Assembly (NCBI RefSeq): GCF_900324475.1
Contig: NZ_LT992502.1
Span: forward strand, 1,178,001-1,242,000
Direction: 5' to 3'
Source of the DNA: Enterobacter bugandensis
GTDB lineage: Bacteria; Pseudomonadota; Gammaproteobacteria; Enterobacterales; Enterobacteriaceae
Length of the DNA: 64,000 nt
Shown one piece after another: positions 9,844-18,655 of the stretch; position 1 is the stretch's first letter, and each line of letters opens with the position of its first letter. Made by a program: the position numbers and the translations under genes. The notes under the pieces are model-generated. The model was not told the DNA's origin. It did not search any database and saw only the letters and a list, made by a program, of their open reading frames with translations.

Positions 9844-10338
9844 TTACTCGCTGACGGTCACGCTTGTAATCACAACGTCTTCTTTAGGAACGTCCTGGTG
9901 CATGCCGCTGCGGCCGGTAGAGACGGCTTTGATCTTGTCGACCACGTCCATACCTTCAACCACTTCTGCGAACACGCAGTAGCCCCAGCCCTGCAGGCTT
10001 TCGCCGGAGAAGTTCAGGAAGTCGTTATCCGCTACGTTGATGAAGAACTGCGCGGTGGCAGAGTGAGGCGCCTGAGTACGGGCCATTGCCAGCGTACCGC
10101 GGGTGTTTTTCAGGCCGTTGTTCGCTTCGTTTTTGATCGCCTCTTTGGTCTCTTTCTGGCGCATGCCAGGCTCGAAACCGCCGCCCTGGATCATAAAGCC
10201 GTTGATCACGCGGTGGAAAATAGTGTTGTTGTAGAAACCTTCGCGACAGTAGTCCAGGAAGTTTTTAACTGTTTCAGGCGCTTTGTCATCAAAGGTCTTG
10301 ATTACGATATCGCCATGATTAGTGTGGAAAGTAACCAT
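9844..10338 (-). CDS. ppiB: PpiB cytoplasmic peptidyl-prolyl cis-trans isomerase (cyclophilin)
   Basis: A 164-residue cyclophilin with no signal peptide ([13 protein letters not shown]). Catalytic and substrate-binding segments [30 protein letters not shown] and [14 protein letters not shown] are intact. Divergent from cysS; the 5' untranslated region holds a gacccg-cctt-cgggtc hairpin at 10371-10386. Confidence 0.97.
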   Translation of the reverse strand: MVTFHTNHGDIVIKTFDDKAPETVKNFLDYCREGFYNNTIFHRVINGFMIQGGGFEPGMRQKETKEAIKNEANNGLKNTRGTLAMARTQAPHSATAQFFINVADNDFLNFSGESLQGWGYCVFAEVVEGMDVVDKIKAVSTGRSGMHQDVPKEDVVITSVTVSE

Positions 10339-10370
10339 TTTTGCATCCTGTTCCGTTATTGTGGTACGTC

Positions 10371-10386
10371 GACCCGCCTTCGGGTC
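10371..10386. other. Short hairpin in the ppiB-cysS divergent promoter region
   Basis: gacccg (10371-10376), loop cctt, cgggtc (10381-10386), a perfect 6-bp GC-rich stem in the 175-bp gap between ppiB and cysS. On the ppiB side it would lie in the 5' leader. Function unknown. Confidence 0.4.
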
Positions 10387-10513
10387 ATATATAGGGGCTT
10401 GTTATAGCATAACCACAGGACGCGATCACCTTGCATTGTGTGCTGATCCTATTCCGAATTATGGGTATTATATGGAACAAACAACTCACACACGTGTTTA
10501 CATGGAATCTTCG

Positions 10514-11899
10514 ATGTTAAAAATCTTTAATACAATGACGCGCCAGAAAGAGGAATTTAAACCTATCCATGCCGGGGAAGTCGGCATGTACGTGTGTGGT
10601 ATTACGGTTTACGATCTCTGTCATATCGGCCATGGCCGTACCTTTGTCGCGTTCGACGTGGTCTCTCGCTACCTGCGCTTCCTGGGCTATAACCTGAAGT
10701 ACGTGCGTAACATCACCGACATCGACGACAAAATCATCAAGCGCGCTAATGAAAACGGCGAAAGCTTTGTTGCGCTGGTGGATCGCATGATTGTTGAGAT
10801 GCACAAAGATTTTGATGCCCTCAATATTCTGCGTCCGGACAGCGAGCCGCGTGCGACCCACCATATCCACGAAATTATCGAGATCACCGAAAAGCTGATC
10901 GAACGCGGTCATGCGTACGTAGCGGAAAACGGCGACGTGATGTTCTCCGTGCCGACGGACCCAACCTACGGCGCGCTTTCCCGTCAGGATCTGGACCAGC
11001 TGCAGGCCGGCGCGCGCGTGGACGTGGTTGACGTGAAGCGTAACCCGATGGACTTCGTGCTGTGGAAGATGTCCAAAGAGGGTGAACCGAGCTGGCCATC
11101 CCCGTGGGGCGAAGGCCGTCCGGGCTGGCACATTGAATGTTCAGCGATGAACTGCAAGCAGCTGGGCAACCATTTCGACATTCACGGCGGCGGTTCGGAT
11201 CTGATGTTCCCGCACCACGAAAACGAAATTGCGCAGTCCACCTGCGCCCACGGCGGCGAGTACGTTAACTACTGGATGCACTCCGGGATGGTGATGGTTG
11301 ACCGCGAGAAGATGTCGAAATCGCTGGGCAACTTCTTCACCGTGCGCGACGTGCTGAAGTATTACGACGCGGAAACCGTGCGCTACTTCCTGATGTCTGG
11401 CCACTATCGTAGCCAGCTGAACTACAGCGAAGAGAACCTGAAGCAGGCGCGCTCGGCGCTGGAGCGTCTGTACACCGCGCTGCGTGGCACCGACAAATCT
11501 GTGCCTGCGGCGGGCGGCGAAGCGTTCGAAGCGCGCTTCGTTGAGGTGATGAACGATGATTTCAACACCCCGGAAGCCTACTCCGTACTGTTCGACATGG
11601 CGCGCGAAGTGAACCGCCTGAAGTCAGAGGACATGGCAGCGGCGAATGCGCTGGCATCTCATCTGCGTAAGCTCTCTTCCGTGCTCGGCCTGCTGGAGCA
11701 GGAGCCGGACGCGTTCCTGCAGAGCGGCGCGCAGGCGGACGACGGTGAAGTGGCGGAAATTGAAGCGCTGATCAAGGCGCGTCTGGAAGCGCGTCAGGCG
11801 AAGGACTGGGCGGCGGCAGATGCGGCGCGTAACCGTCTGACCGAGATGGGCATTATTCTGGAAGACGGCCCGCAGGGGACGACCTGGCGTCGTAAGTAA
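10514..11899 (+). CDS. cysS: CysS cysteinyl-tRNA synthetase
   Basis: 461 residues from [13 protein letters not shown], the same length and start as E. coli CysS; the open frame extends upstream but that part is not conserved. Class I motifs: the [17 protein letters not shown] zinc/HIGH block and [10 protein letters not shown]. The C-terminal DALR helical domain follows. It charges tRNA-Cys and discriminates by a zinc thiolate. Confidence 0.97.
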   Translation: MLKIFNTMTRQKEEFKPIHAGEVGMYVCGITVYDLCHIGHGRTFVAFDVVSRYLRFLGYNLKYVRNITDIDDKIIKRANENGESFVALVDRMIVEMHKDFDALNILRPDSEPRATHHIHEIIEITEKLIERGHAYVAENGDVMFSVPTDPTYGALSRQDLDQLQAGARVDVVDVKRNPMDFVLWKMSKEGEPSWPSPWGEGRPGWHIECSAMNCKQLGNHFDIHGGGSDLMFPHHENEIAQSTCAHGGEYVNYWMHSGMVMVDREKMSKSLGNFFTVRDVLKYYDAETVRYFLMSGHYRSQLNYSEENLKQARSALERLYTALRGTDKSVPAAGGEAFEARFVEVMNDDFNTPEAYSVLFDMAREVNRLKSEDMAAANALASHLRKLSSVLGLLEQEPDAFLQSGAQADDGEVAEIEALIKARLEARQAKDWAAADAARNRLTEMGIILEDGPQGTTWRRK

Positions 11900-11908
11900 G
11901 TCTGTAAC

Positions 11909-11935
11909 GCCCGGTGGCGCTAACGCTTACCGGGC
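11909..11935. repeat. REP-like palindrome between cysS and ybcI
   Basis: gcccggt-ggcgctaacgctt-accgggc followed by ctac. The same core recurs at 32201-32226 and in variant form at 59915-59942. It separates two convergent genes and may also help terminate transcription. Confidence 0.75.
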
Positions 11936-11941
11936 CTACTT

Positions 11942-12463
11942 TTACCTTCTTTTCCACCACAACATCCCTATCAGCACCACCCCCGGCAGCCACACCCACA
12001 GCAGTTCCGAGATAATGACCTCATGCCCGTACGGCGTGGCGTAGCGCGACAGCGCAAACGGCGCGACCTTGATCACCTGCCACGGCGCAAAGAAGCGCTC
12101 GTCTGACCACGGCCACAGCCAGCCGACGCCTTTTCCGCCGGTGGTAACGGAATCCAGCAGGCTGTGCGACAGCAGTGAAACGGTTAAGAACAGCCAGCAG
12201 CGCGTCAGGCTGGCCCGGAACCATCGTCGGCCAATCAGCACGCAGAGTATCGGTACCGCAAAGGCAAACAGCAGCGAATGGGTAAAGCCGCGGTGGCCGA
12301 AAATATTCCCGTAGGCGACGCCGAATTTGAACGCCAGCACGTCGGCGTCCGGCAGCATGGCGAGCACGATCCCGGCAAACAGCAGGCGGGGAGGGATGAC
12401 TTTCGTTCCCAGACCTAAGCCCAGGCAAAGGGGAACAGCAGCGTGAGTGATAACGGTAGGCAT
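11942..12463 (-). CDS. ybcI: YbcI inner-membrane protein (DUF457, metal-dependent hydrolase-like)
   Basis: 173 residues from MPTVITHAAVP, the E. coli start (an ATG six codons upstream is less likely). The LexA-independent YdjM/YbcI family has several membrane helices and conserved histidines: ITHAAVP, MLPDADV, and GHRGFTHS, which resemble a metal site. The biochemical role is unknown. Confidence 0.9.
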   Translation of the reverse strand: MPTVITHAAVPLCLGLGLGTKVIPPRLLFAGIVLAMLPDADVLAFKFGVAYGNIFGHRGFTHSLLFAFAVPILCVLIGRRWFRASLTRCWLFLTVSLLSHSLLDSVTTGGKGVGWLWPWSDERFFAPWQVIKVAPFALSRYATPYGHEVIISELLWVWLPGVVLIGMLWWKRR

Positions 12464-12536
12464 TGCAATTATCCATGGCAAATCACAGCAATATAGCAGC
12501 GAATCCGCTGCAGCAAACCTGTGTCAAATTCTGATT

Positions 12537-13553
12537 TTACGCCGACTCGCGGGCGATAAGCTGCCCGGACAGCGTAATGCGCTGGGTTTGCAGATCCGGC
12601 TCCTTCAGCTTGCGGATAATCAGCCCCGCCGCCTGTCGTCCGGTTTCATCGCTGGCCGAAGAGACGTAGGTGAAGGAAGGGGAGGTGAGGTTGACGTGGA
12701 GCATATCTTCAAAACCGATCAGCGCCACCTGCTGGGTCAGGAACACGTCTTTCCCCACGGTGCGGCCCACCTGATGAATGCCGGAAATGGAGCCGATCAT
12801 CGCATCCGGGGAGTGGCAAAGCAGGGCGGTGATGGAGCTGTTTTTCTCCAGCAGCTGGCGCGTTGCCATCGCGGCGGCCTGGGTGTCGTCGCTGCAGGCC
12901 GGTGAATAATCATCGCGCCAGACCAGCCCGTTTTGCGTCATCGCGCTGCGAAAGCCGAGCAGGCGCTGCTCGCGGATAAGACAGCCCTCGCGCCCGCCAA
13001 TGTAGGCGATCGTGCGGTGTCCGCGTTCGATAAGATAGCGTGCGGCCAGGTTCGCCGCCTGGCGATTATCGCGCATGACCAGATTGCATTTTTCGTCCAG
13101 CAGAGACTGAGAGACCGCCACCAGCGGCAGCGGGCACTGGCGGATCTGCTCCGGTAAAGCAGCGTTACGGGTGTCAGACGCCAGATAAATAACGCCCGCG
13201 ACGCCCTGCTGCTTAAACGACAGCAGGGTCCGTTCCAGATGTTCCTGGTCGTTCAGCGGCTGGCCGAGAAACACCATATAACCCTGCTTCTCCAGCTCCT
13301 GAACGATGCTCGCCATCACCTTGATGGAAAAGCTGTCGCTGAAGTCGCGCAGGATCAGGCCGATAAGATTGGAGGTGTTGGCGCGGAGGTTGGCAGCGGC
13401 AACGTTATGAACATAGCCCAGCGTCGTGATGGCGGCATTGACCTTCTCGATCGTCGCCTCTGAGATTTTCCCTTTCTGACGTAGCACCAGCGACACGGTA
13501 GAGACCGAGACGCCCGCGTGCTTTGCGACATCAATGATGCTGACTTTCTTCAA
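12537..13553 (-). CDS. LacI-family repressor, MalI-like
   Basis: 338 residues: N-terminal LacI HTH (IIDVAKHAGVSVSTVSLVLRQKG) and a periplasmic-binding-protein-like sensor domain. The recognition segment VSVSTVSLVL is that of E. coli MalI, whose operator has an AACGTT centre; the two palindromes upstream of the PTS gene at 15180-15208 share that centre. It lies downstream of the PTS gene on the same strand with an 83-bp gap, so it is probably co-transcribed and controls that gene. The inducing sugar is unknown. Confidence 0.85.
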   Translation of the reverse strand: MKKVSIIDVAKHAGVSVSTVSLVLRQKGKISEATIEKVNAAITTLGYVHNVAAANLRANTSNLIGLILRDFSDSFSIKVMASIVQELEKQGYMVFLGQPLNDQEHLERTLLSFKQQGVAGVIYLASDTRNAALPEQIRQCPLPLVAVSQSLLDEKCNLVMRDNRQAANLAARYLIERGHRTIAYIGGREGCLIREQRLLGFRSAMTQNGLVWRDDYSPACSDDTQAAAMATRQLLEKNSSITALLCHSPDAMIGSISGIHQVGRTVGKDVFLTQQVALIGFEDMLHVNLTSPSFTYVSSASDETGRQAAGLIIRKLKEPDLQTQRITLSGQLIARESA

Positions 13554-13591
13554 AACCGCTCCCTGAAATTTACCGATTATCAGCCGGATAA

Positions 13592-13622
13592 GACACGTCT
13601 CCCAGCGTACAGGAGACGTGTC
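13592..13622. other. 11-bp stem-loop between the PTS gene and its regulator
   Basis: gacacgtctcc (13592-13602) and ggagacgtgtc (13612-13622) pair perfectly around a 9-base loop. There is no T-run on the minus strand, so it could be a processing or stability element that lowers regulator expression relative to the transporter rather than a full terminator. Confidence 0.55.
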
Positions 13623-13636
13623 GTTCAGGCATCTTA

Positions 13637-15136
13637 TTATTTGCCGATCATGGTGGACATGGTCTGGGCGATAAACTGTGCTCTGGCACCGAAAATCACC
13701 TGGATCCCGTTGTCGCCGACGAAGACCACGCCGCGCGCGCCAAGCCCGTTCAGTCCGTCCCTGTCCACCGCATCGCTCTTCGCCACTTCCAGACGCAGGC
13801 GGGTGATGCAGGAGCCGACGGAGTCAATGTTCTGCGCGCCGCCCAGCAGGCCGATGATTTCGGTGGCAAGTTCGGAATCGGACTTGTCATTCGCGCTGGC
13901 GGTCACCTCCGTACGGCCCGGCGTTTTCACATCGAAGCGACGGATCACGAAGCGGAACGTGAAGTAGTAAATCAGCGCCATCGGAATGCCGATGATAATG
14001 GCACTCAGGAAGTTGGTCTGATAGCCGTTAAACGACGGCAGGATCCCGAACGACAGGTAGTCGATAAAGCCCGCCGAGAACGATTTGGCGATATGCGCGT
14101 GCAGCAGGTACATGGTCATGTACGCCAGGCCCGCCATGATGGCGTTGAAGACGTACAGAATCGGCGCCACGAAGATAAAGGTGAACTCTACCGGCTCGGT
14201 GATCCCCGTCAGGAAGCAGGTGAGGGCAGCGGAGAAGAGAATACCGGCCGCGATTTTCTTATTCTTCGTATGCGCTTCGTGGTACATCGCCAGGCATGCC
14301 GCAGGCAGCGCGAACAGCATCAGCGGGAACTCGCCCTGCATGAACTTACCGGCGTTCTGGTAGGTGTCGCTGCTGAAGGATTTCACCCCCTCTTCGAGCA
14401 TTTTGAACCAGATGGTCTGGTCACCGTGGATCACCTGGCCCGCCTGGGTGGTGTAATCCCCGAACGAATACCAGAAGGACGGATACCAGATGTGGTGCAG
14501 GCCGAGCGGGATCAGCGCGCGCTCCACCAGCCCGAAGATAAAGGTTGATGCCGCCTGGTTATCACCGTTTACGATCACCGAGAGCGCGTCGATACCGGCC
14601 TGAATATGCTGCCAGACGTACGGCAGTAGCAGCCCCATCAGGAAAGAGAGGAACGCCGTGGCGATCGCCACAAAGCGCTTCCCGGAGAAGAAGCCGAGGA
14701 ACTCCGGCAGCTGCATGGTGTGGAAGCGGTTGTAGCACCAGGCTGCGAGAATGCCGCAGATAAGCCCGCCGAAGACGCCCATCTGCAGCGTCGGGATGCC
14801 GACCACCATGGCATATTTTCCGCCCTGTGAGGCCATTTCCGGCGTAATGCTCAGCACGGTGCTGATGGTGATGTTGGTGACAAACACCGACACCGCCGCC
14901 GAGAGTGCTGCAATGCCGGATTCCGAGGCCAGACCGACAGCAGAGCCGATGGCAAACAGCATCGGCAGGTTATCAAAGATAACCCCGCCGGCGTTCATCA
15001 TTAGCGGCAGGTGGAACTTATCGCCGAAGGCCAGCAGCAGGCCCGCAGCGGGAAGCAGTGAAATTGGCAGCATTAAGGCGCGACCAATCATCGATAACTT
15101 AGACAGCGATTTAACAAACCCTGATATCAGACTCAT
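13637..15136 (-). CDS. PTS sugar transporter EIICB, glucose/glucoside family
   Basis: 499 residues. A membrane EIIC domain (about 1-395) carries LGLHHIWYP and the GITEPVEF motif typical of the glucose/N-acetylglucosamine/maltose superfamily. A linker leads to an EIIB domain with the phosphorylated cysteine in SCITRLRLEV (Cys near 443). No EIIA domain is fused and none is encoded nearby, so phosphate must come from a separate EIIA such as Crr. Local control by a MalI-like repressor suggests an inducible, less common sugar, not housekeeping glucose uptake. Confidence 0.88.
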   Translation of the reverse strand: MSLISGFVKSLSKLSMIGRALMLPISLLPAAGLLLAFGDKFHLPLMMNAGGVIFDNLPMLFAIGSAVGLASESGIAALSAAVSVFVTNITISTVLSITPEMASQGGKYAMVVGIPTLQMGVFGGLICGILAAWCYNRFHTMQLPEFLGFFSGKRFVAIATAFLSFLMGLLLPYVWQHIQAGIDALSVIVNGDNQAASTFIFGLVERALIPLGLHHIWYPSFWYSFGDYTTQAGQVIHGDQTIWFKMLEEGVKSFSSDTYQNAGKFMQGEFPLMLFALPAACLAMYHEAHTKNKKIAAGILFSAALTCFLTGITEPVEFTFIFVAPILYVFNAIMAGLAYMTMYLLHAHIAKSFSAGFIDYLSFGILPSFNGYQTNFLSAIIIGIPMALIYYFTFRFVIRRFDVKTPGRTEVTASANDKSDSELATEIIGLLGGAQNIDSVGSCITRLRLEVAKSDAVDRDGLNGLGARGVVFVGDNGIQVIFGARAQFIAQTMSTMIGK

Positions 15137-15179
15137 GCTGATTTCCCCCGAGTAGCGCTTTTTAAGCGCTGTTATTGTA

Positions 15180-15208
15180 AGTAGAACGTTTTAGTAGAAC
15201 GTTCTACT
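15180..15208. promoter_or_regulatory. Tandem operators upstream of the PTS gene
   Basis: agtagaac|gttctact at 15193-15208 is a perfect 16-bp palindrome, and agtagaac|gttttagt at 15180-15195 is an imperfect second copy 13 bp away, 44-72 bp upstream of the EIICB start. The AACGTT core matches that of E. coli MalI operators. Likely target of the LacI-family protein encoded at 12537-13553. Confidence 0.75.
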
Positions 15209-15326
15209 TATCGTGGGGAAAGAGTGAAAAACACGCAACTGAAATCTCACCTTTCAACAGATGAAATAGTGATTATTTGAAGTTGATCGATAATTAACCG
15301 TGATGGATATGGGGGGATTTTTGATC

Positions 15327-15357
15327 CCCTCTCCCCTTTGGGGAGAGGGTGAGGAGG
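15327..15357. repeat. Intergenic palindromic repeat, copy 2
   Basis: ccctctcccc (15327-15336), ttt, ggggagaggg (15340-15349), then tgagga. Perfect 10-bp stem of the same family as 6174, 32130 and 48895. It ends just beyond the ybcJ stop codon. Confidence 0.8.
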
Positions 15358-15359
15358 AC

Positions 15360-15572
15360 TCAGGCCGTCACGGTCACGCTCTGCCCTTCAAAGCTCACGG
15401 TCTGGCCGGCGACAATTTTGCAGCGCTTGCGGGTTTCCACCACGCCGTCGACTAAAACCCGCCCGTCGGCGATAACGATTTTCGCCTGCGCGCCGCTTTC
15501 GCTCCAGCCTTCGAGCTTGAGCAGATCGCACAGCTCAACGTGCGGGTGTTTGCCTAATGAAAATGTGGCCAT
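15360..15572 (-). CDS. ybcJ: YbcJ small S4-like RNA-binding protein
   Basis: A 70-residue protein consisting of one S4-like RNA-binding domain (CDLLKLEGWSESGAQAKIVI, VLVDGVVETRKRCKIVAGQTV), same length as E. coli YbcJ. Adjacent to folD by 1 bp on the same strand, so co-transcribed. RNA target unknown. Confidence 0.95.
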   Translation of the reverse strand: MATFSLGKHPHVELCDLLKLEGWSESGAQAKIVIADGRVLVDGVVETRKRCKIVAGQTVSFEGQSVTVTA

Positions 15573-15573
15573 C

Positions 15574-16440
15574 TTATGCTTCCTCTACATCGTGGTACTC
15601 TTCGCATGCCTGCAAAGTATTCTGAATCAGCGTTGCTACAGTCATCGGGCCAACGCCGCCCGGCACTGGCGTAATGTAAGAGGCGCGAGCCGCCGCATCT
15701 TCGTACACCACGTCGCCGACCACTTTGCCGTTTTCCAGACGGTTAATCCCGACGTCCACGACAATCGCGCCCTCTTTGATCCACTCGCCCGGAATAAAGC
15801 CCGGCTTGCCGACCGCGACGATCAGCAGATCGGCGTTTTCAACGTGGTGGCGAAGGTTTTTGGTAAAGCGGTGGGTCACGGTGGTGGTGCAGCCGGCCAG
15901 CAGCAGCTCCATGCTCATCGGACGGCCCACGATATTGGACGCGCCGATGACCACGGCGTTCAGACCGTAGGTGTCGATGTTATAACGCTCCAGCAGCGTC
16001 ACGATGCCGCGCGGGGTGCACGGGCGCAGACGCGGCGCGCGCTGGCACAGGCGGCCCACGTTGTACGGATGGAAACCGTCGACGTCTTTATCCGGCGCGA
16101 TACGCTCCAGCACCTTCACGTTGTCGATGCCCGCAGGCAGCGGCAGCTGAACCAGAATGCCGTCGATCTCTTTATCGGCATTCAGGGTGTCAATAAGTTC
16201 CAGCAGTTCCGCTTCGCTGGTGGTTTCCGGCAAATCGTAAGAGCGGGAGACGAACCCCACCTCTTCACACGCTTTGCGTTTGCTGCCGACATAAATCTGT
16301 GATGCCGGGTTGCTGCCAACCAGCACAACGGCCAGCCCGGGAGCGCGTTTTCCGGCGGCTTTACGCGCCTTCACTTTTTCCGCGACCTCAGAGCGCACCT
16401 GCTGCGCAATCGTTTTACCGTCAATAATCTTTGCTGCCAT
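15574..16440 (-). CDS. folD: FolD methylenetetrahydrofolate dehydrogenase/cyclohydrolase
   Basis: 288 residues with the FolD signatures: [14 protein letters not shown] (substrate and catalytic Lys), [25 protein letters not shown] (NADP site) and the C-terminal [15 protein letters not shown]. Interconverts methylene-, methenyl- and formyl-tetrahydrofolate in the cytoplasm. Confidence 0.97.
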   Translation of the reverse strand: MAAKIIDGKTIAQQVRSEVAEKVKARKAAGKRAPGLAVVLVGSNPASQIYVGSKRKACEEVGFVSRSYDLPETTSEAELLELIDTLNADKEIDGILVQLPLPAGIDNVKVLERIAPDKDVDGFHPYNVGRLCQRAPRLRPCTPRGIVTLLERYNIDTYGLNAVVIGASNIVGRPMSMELLLAGCTTTVTHRFTKNLRHHVENADLLIVAVGKPGFIPGEWIKEGAIVVDVGINRLENGKVVGDVVYEDAAARASYITPVPGGVGPMTVATLIQNTLQACEEYHDVEEA

Positions 16441-16750
16441 CAGAGAGAAGATTCCGTCTGTAACGTTTGAAAGGGGGGATTGCTTGTATTTTGTCAGAAG
16501 CGAGCGCCGCTGTCAGTCACCCTTTACGAGTTTTCATCCGTGAGGCGCAAAAACCCTTCTTAAGTGATGGTCAATTTCTTAGACGGGATTAGGATGTGAC
16601 CTGGCGAAATGGCAGTGTTTTGACATATTTAAAAATTACATCCTGAGCTACTTTGTCTCCTCCGAAATAAGTTTTCAATTATGCAATTGAACGTATTTCT
16701 TATTCCCGATTTTTCGCGGGAAGGGTTATTTACATTTTAAAGGAATAGAC
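16441..16750. promoter_or_regulatory. 310-bp folD/fimbrial divergent promoter region
   Basis: Non-coding, becoming AT-rich toward the fimbrial gene. An inverted repeat ttcaatt-atgc-aattgaa lies at 16674-16691 and a cccg...cggg hairpin near 16708. I found no long terminal inverted repeats of the fimS switch type and no fimB/fimE recombinase in the window, which agrees with Salmonella-style regulator control rather than phase inversion. The ribosome site aaaggaat precedes the pilin ATG. Confidence 0.6.
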
Positions 16751-17314
16751 ATGAAACTCAGCAACATTGCTTCTTCTGTTATTGCAACACTGGCCCTGGT
16801 CGCGGGTGCCGCTAATGCAGCCGATCCCGTTACGCCGGTTACCGTAAATGGCGGTACCGTGCATTTTAAAGGTGAACTGGTTAATGCTGCTTGTTCAGTA
16901 AATACCGATTCTTCCGAGCAGACGGTTAATCTCGGTCAGTATCGTACCGCGAAATTCACCAAAGTGGGCGACACCACCTCTAATATTCCGTTCAACATTG
17001 AACTGAATGACTGCGATCCGCTGGTTGCGAAAACCGCTGCCGTTGCTTTCACCGGCCAGATCGACGCGACCGACAAAACCCTGCTGGCCGTGACGTCCGG
17101 TAACAACGACAACACCGCGAAAGGCGTGGGTATCGAGATCCTCGACAGCAAATCTAGCGTGCTGACCCCGGACGGTGCCACCTTCTCTGCCGCGAAAGAC
17201 CTGATTAAAGGGACTAACACCCTGCAATTCACCGCGCGCTACAAATCAACGGCTGCAACCACCGAGCCAGGCCAGGCGAACGCTGACGCCACCTTCGTAA
17301 TGAAATACGAATAA
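16751..17314 (+). CDS. fimA: Type 1 fimbrial major subunit (FimA-like)
   Basis: 187 residues. Signal peptide ending ANA (about residue 24), then a pilin domain with an N-terminal donor strand ([17 protein letters not shown]), the disulfide Cys pair (NAAC and LNDC) and the penultimate-tyrosine end ATFVMKYE. First gene of the chaperone-usher operon. Gene content and order (A, I, C, D, H, F, then Z and Y) follow Salmonella fim, so I name by position; the equivalent E. coli K-12 locus is sfm. Confidence 0.88.
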   Translation: MKLSNIASSVIATLALVAGAANAADPVTPVTVNGGTVHFKGELVNAACSVNTDSSEQTVNLGQYRTAKFTKVGDTTSNIPFNIELNDCDPLVAKTAAVAFTGQIDATDKTLLAVTSGNNDNTAKGVGIEILDSKSSVLTPDGATFSAAKDLIKGTNTLQFTARYKSTAATTEPGQANADATFVMKYE

Positions 17315-17382
17315 TACCCTCGCACAGGGATGTTCAGGCCTCAGGGACGAGGCCCGTCATACGCTACTGCCAGGAACGAAGG

Positions 17383-17928
17383 ATGACAAGGACTGGAACA
17401 CTACTGCTGTTAACCCTTGCGATGGCCTGCCCGGCATCGGCGCATACCGTGGTGATCGAAGGCGGCAAGGTGCATCTTCGTGGGGAGCTGGTAAACGGCG
17501 GCTGCGCCGTGGCGCCCGACAGCCAGAATATGCGCATCGACATGGGGCAGTACCGAACCAATTCATTTTCCGGTGTGGGCAGCTTTTCAACGGTTAATGT
17601 GCCGTTCACCGTGCGGCTGCTGGACTGCAGCGTGGATGTCTCCCGCATCGTGGGGATCCAATTTCAGGGCGTGACGCCCGCGGAAGATCCGCAGGTTTTT
17701 CTGGCGACATCGCGGCCAGGTGAAAGGCCTGTCAGCAGCGGTGTAGGGCTGGCGCTTTTTGATGAGCAGCAGCGTCAGATTATCCCGAATGCGACGGCCG
17801 TCAGCTGGTTGCCCGTGAATACCAGCGAGCTCGCATTTCATTTTAGCGCCCGCTATCGCGCTATTTCCGAACACCTCGTGCCAGGCAATATTCAGTCGGA
17901 TGTCTGGTTTACGTTGATTTATCCATAA
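17383..17928 (+). CDS. fimI: Fimbrial subunit, FimI-like
   Basis: 181 residues with a 20-residue signal peptide ([20 protein letters not shown]) and a pilin fold similar to the preceding subunit ([18 protein letters not shown] ... VRLLDC). The C-terminus [10 protein letters not shown] keeps the pattern of pilins. Its position between the major pilin and chaperone matches fimI, which in E. coli is thought to terminate or anchor the rod. Confidence 0.82.
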   Translation: MTRTGTLLLLTLAMACPASAHTVVIEGGKVHLRGELVNGGCAVAPDSQNMRIDMGQYRTNSFSGVGSFSTVNVPFTVRLLDCSVDVSRIVGIQFQGVTPAEDPQVFLATSRPGERPVSSGVGLALFDEQQRQIIPNATAVSWLPVNTSELAFHFSARYRAISEHLVPGNIQSDVWFTLIYP

Positions 17929-17962
17929 CACCTGCGAACACATTATTAAAGGTACGGTTTTG

Positions 17963-18655
17963 ATGAATATGCTAATTAAACCAGGACTGCTTTTATCGTT
18001 TATTTTAATGATGGTTTCTGCTTGCGCGAATGCTTCCGGCGGTATTGCGCTGGGGGCCACGCGCGTTATTTATCCGGCGGATGCGAAGCAAACGTCGCTG
18101 GCGATCACCAACAGCAATAAACAAGAACGCTACTTAATTAACGCGTGGATCGAAAATGCCAGCGGGCAAAAGGAAAAAACCTTTGCCGTCACGCCGCCGC
18201 TGTTCGTTAGCGAGCCGGACAGCGAAAACACGCTGCGTATTATTTACGCCGGGCCCGCGCTGCCCGCCGATCGCGAATCGCTCTTTTACATGAACGTGAA
18301 GGCGATCCCGTCAGTGAACAAAGCGAAAACGGAAAACAATAACGTGCTGCAGCTGGCGATCCTTTCGCGCATCAAGCTGTTTGTGCGCCCGAATAACCTG
18401 GCGATGCAGCCGGATGAGGCGCTTTCCCAGCTGCGCTTTGAGCGCGTGGGGAACCATCTCAAAGTCAGCAACGCCTCGCCGTATTACATCACTCTGGTCA
18501 ACCTGAAGCTGGGCGGTCAGACGCTGGAAAACCTGATGGTCGCGCCGAAAAACTCGGCTCAGCAGGTGCTGCCCGCCGGGGCCGGCGGTACGCTCTCCTG
18601 GCAGAGCGTGAATGACTACGGCGCCATTACACCGGCGCGCAGCGTCAACCTGTGA
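17963..18655 (+). CDS. fimC: Periplasmic fimbrial chaperone (FimC-like)
   Basis: 230 residues from the ATG at 17963 (a TTG immediately before is also in frame). Signal peptide ending about NAS, then two Ig-like domains with the PapD-family G1/F1 pattern ([30 protein letters not shown]) and conserved Arg/Lys subunit anchors. It donates a strand to pilins in the periplasm. The stop codon overlaps the usher start by 4 bp. Confidence 0.92.
   Translation: MNMLIKPGLLLSFILMMVSACANASGGIALGATRVIYPADAKQTSLAITNSNKQERYLINAWIENASGQKEKTFAVTPPLFVSEPDSENTLRIIYAGPALPADRESLFYMNVKAIPSVNKAKTENNNVLQLAILSRIKLFVRPNNLAMQPDEALSQLRFERVGNHLKVSNASPYYITLVNLKLGGQTLENLMVAPKNSAQQVLPAGAGGTLSWQSVNDYGAITPARSVNL

Noticed and set aside
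16441..16750. Invertible fimS-type promoter switch
   Set aside because: No pair of inverted repeats separated by a few hundred bases and no fimB/fimE recombinase gene found.
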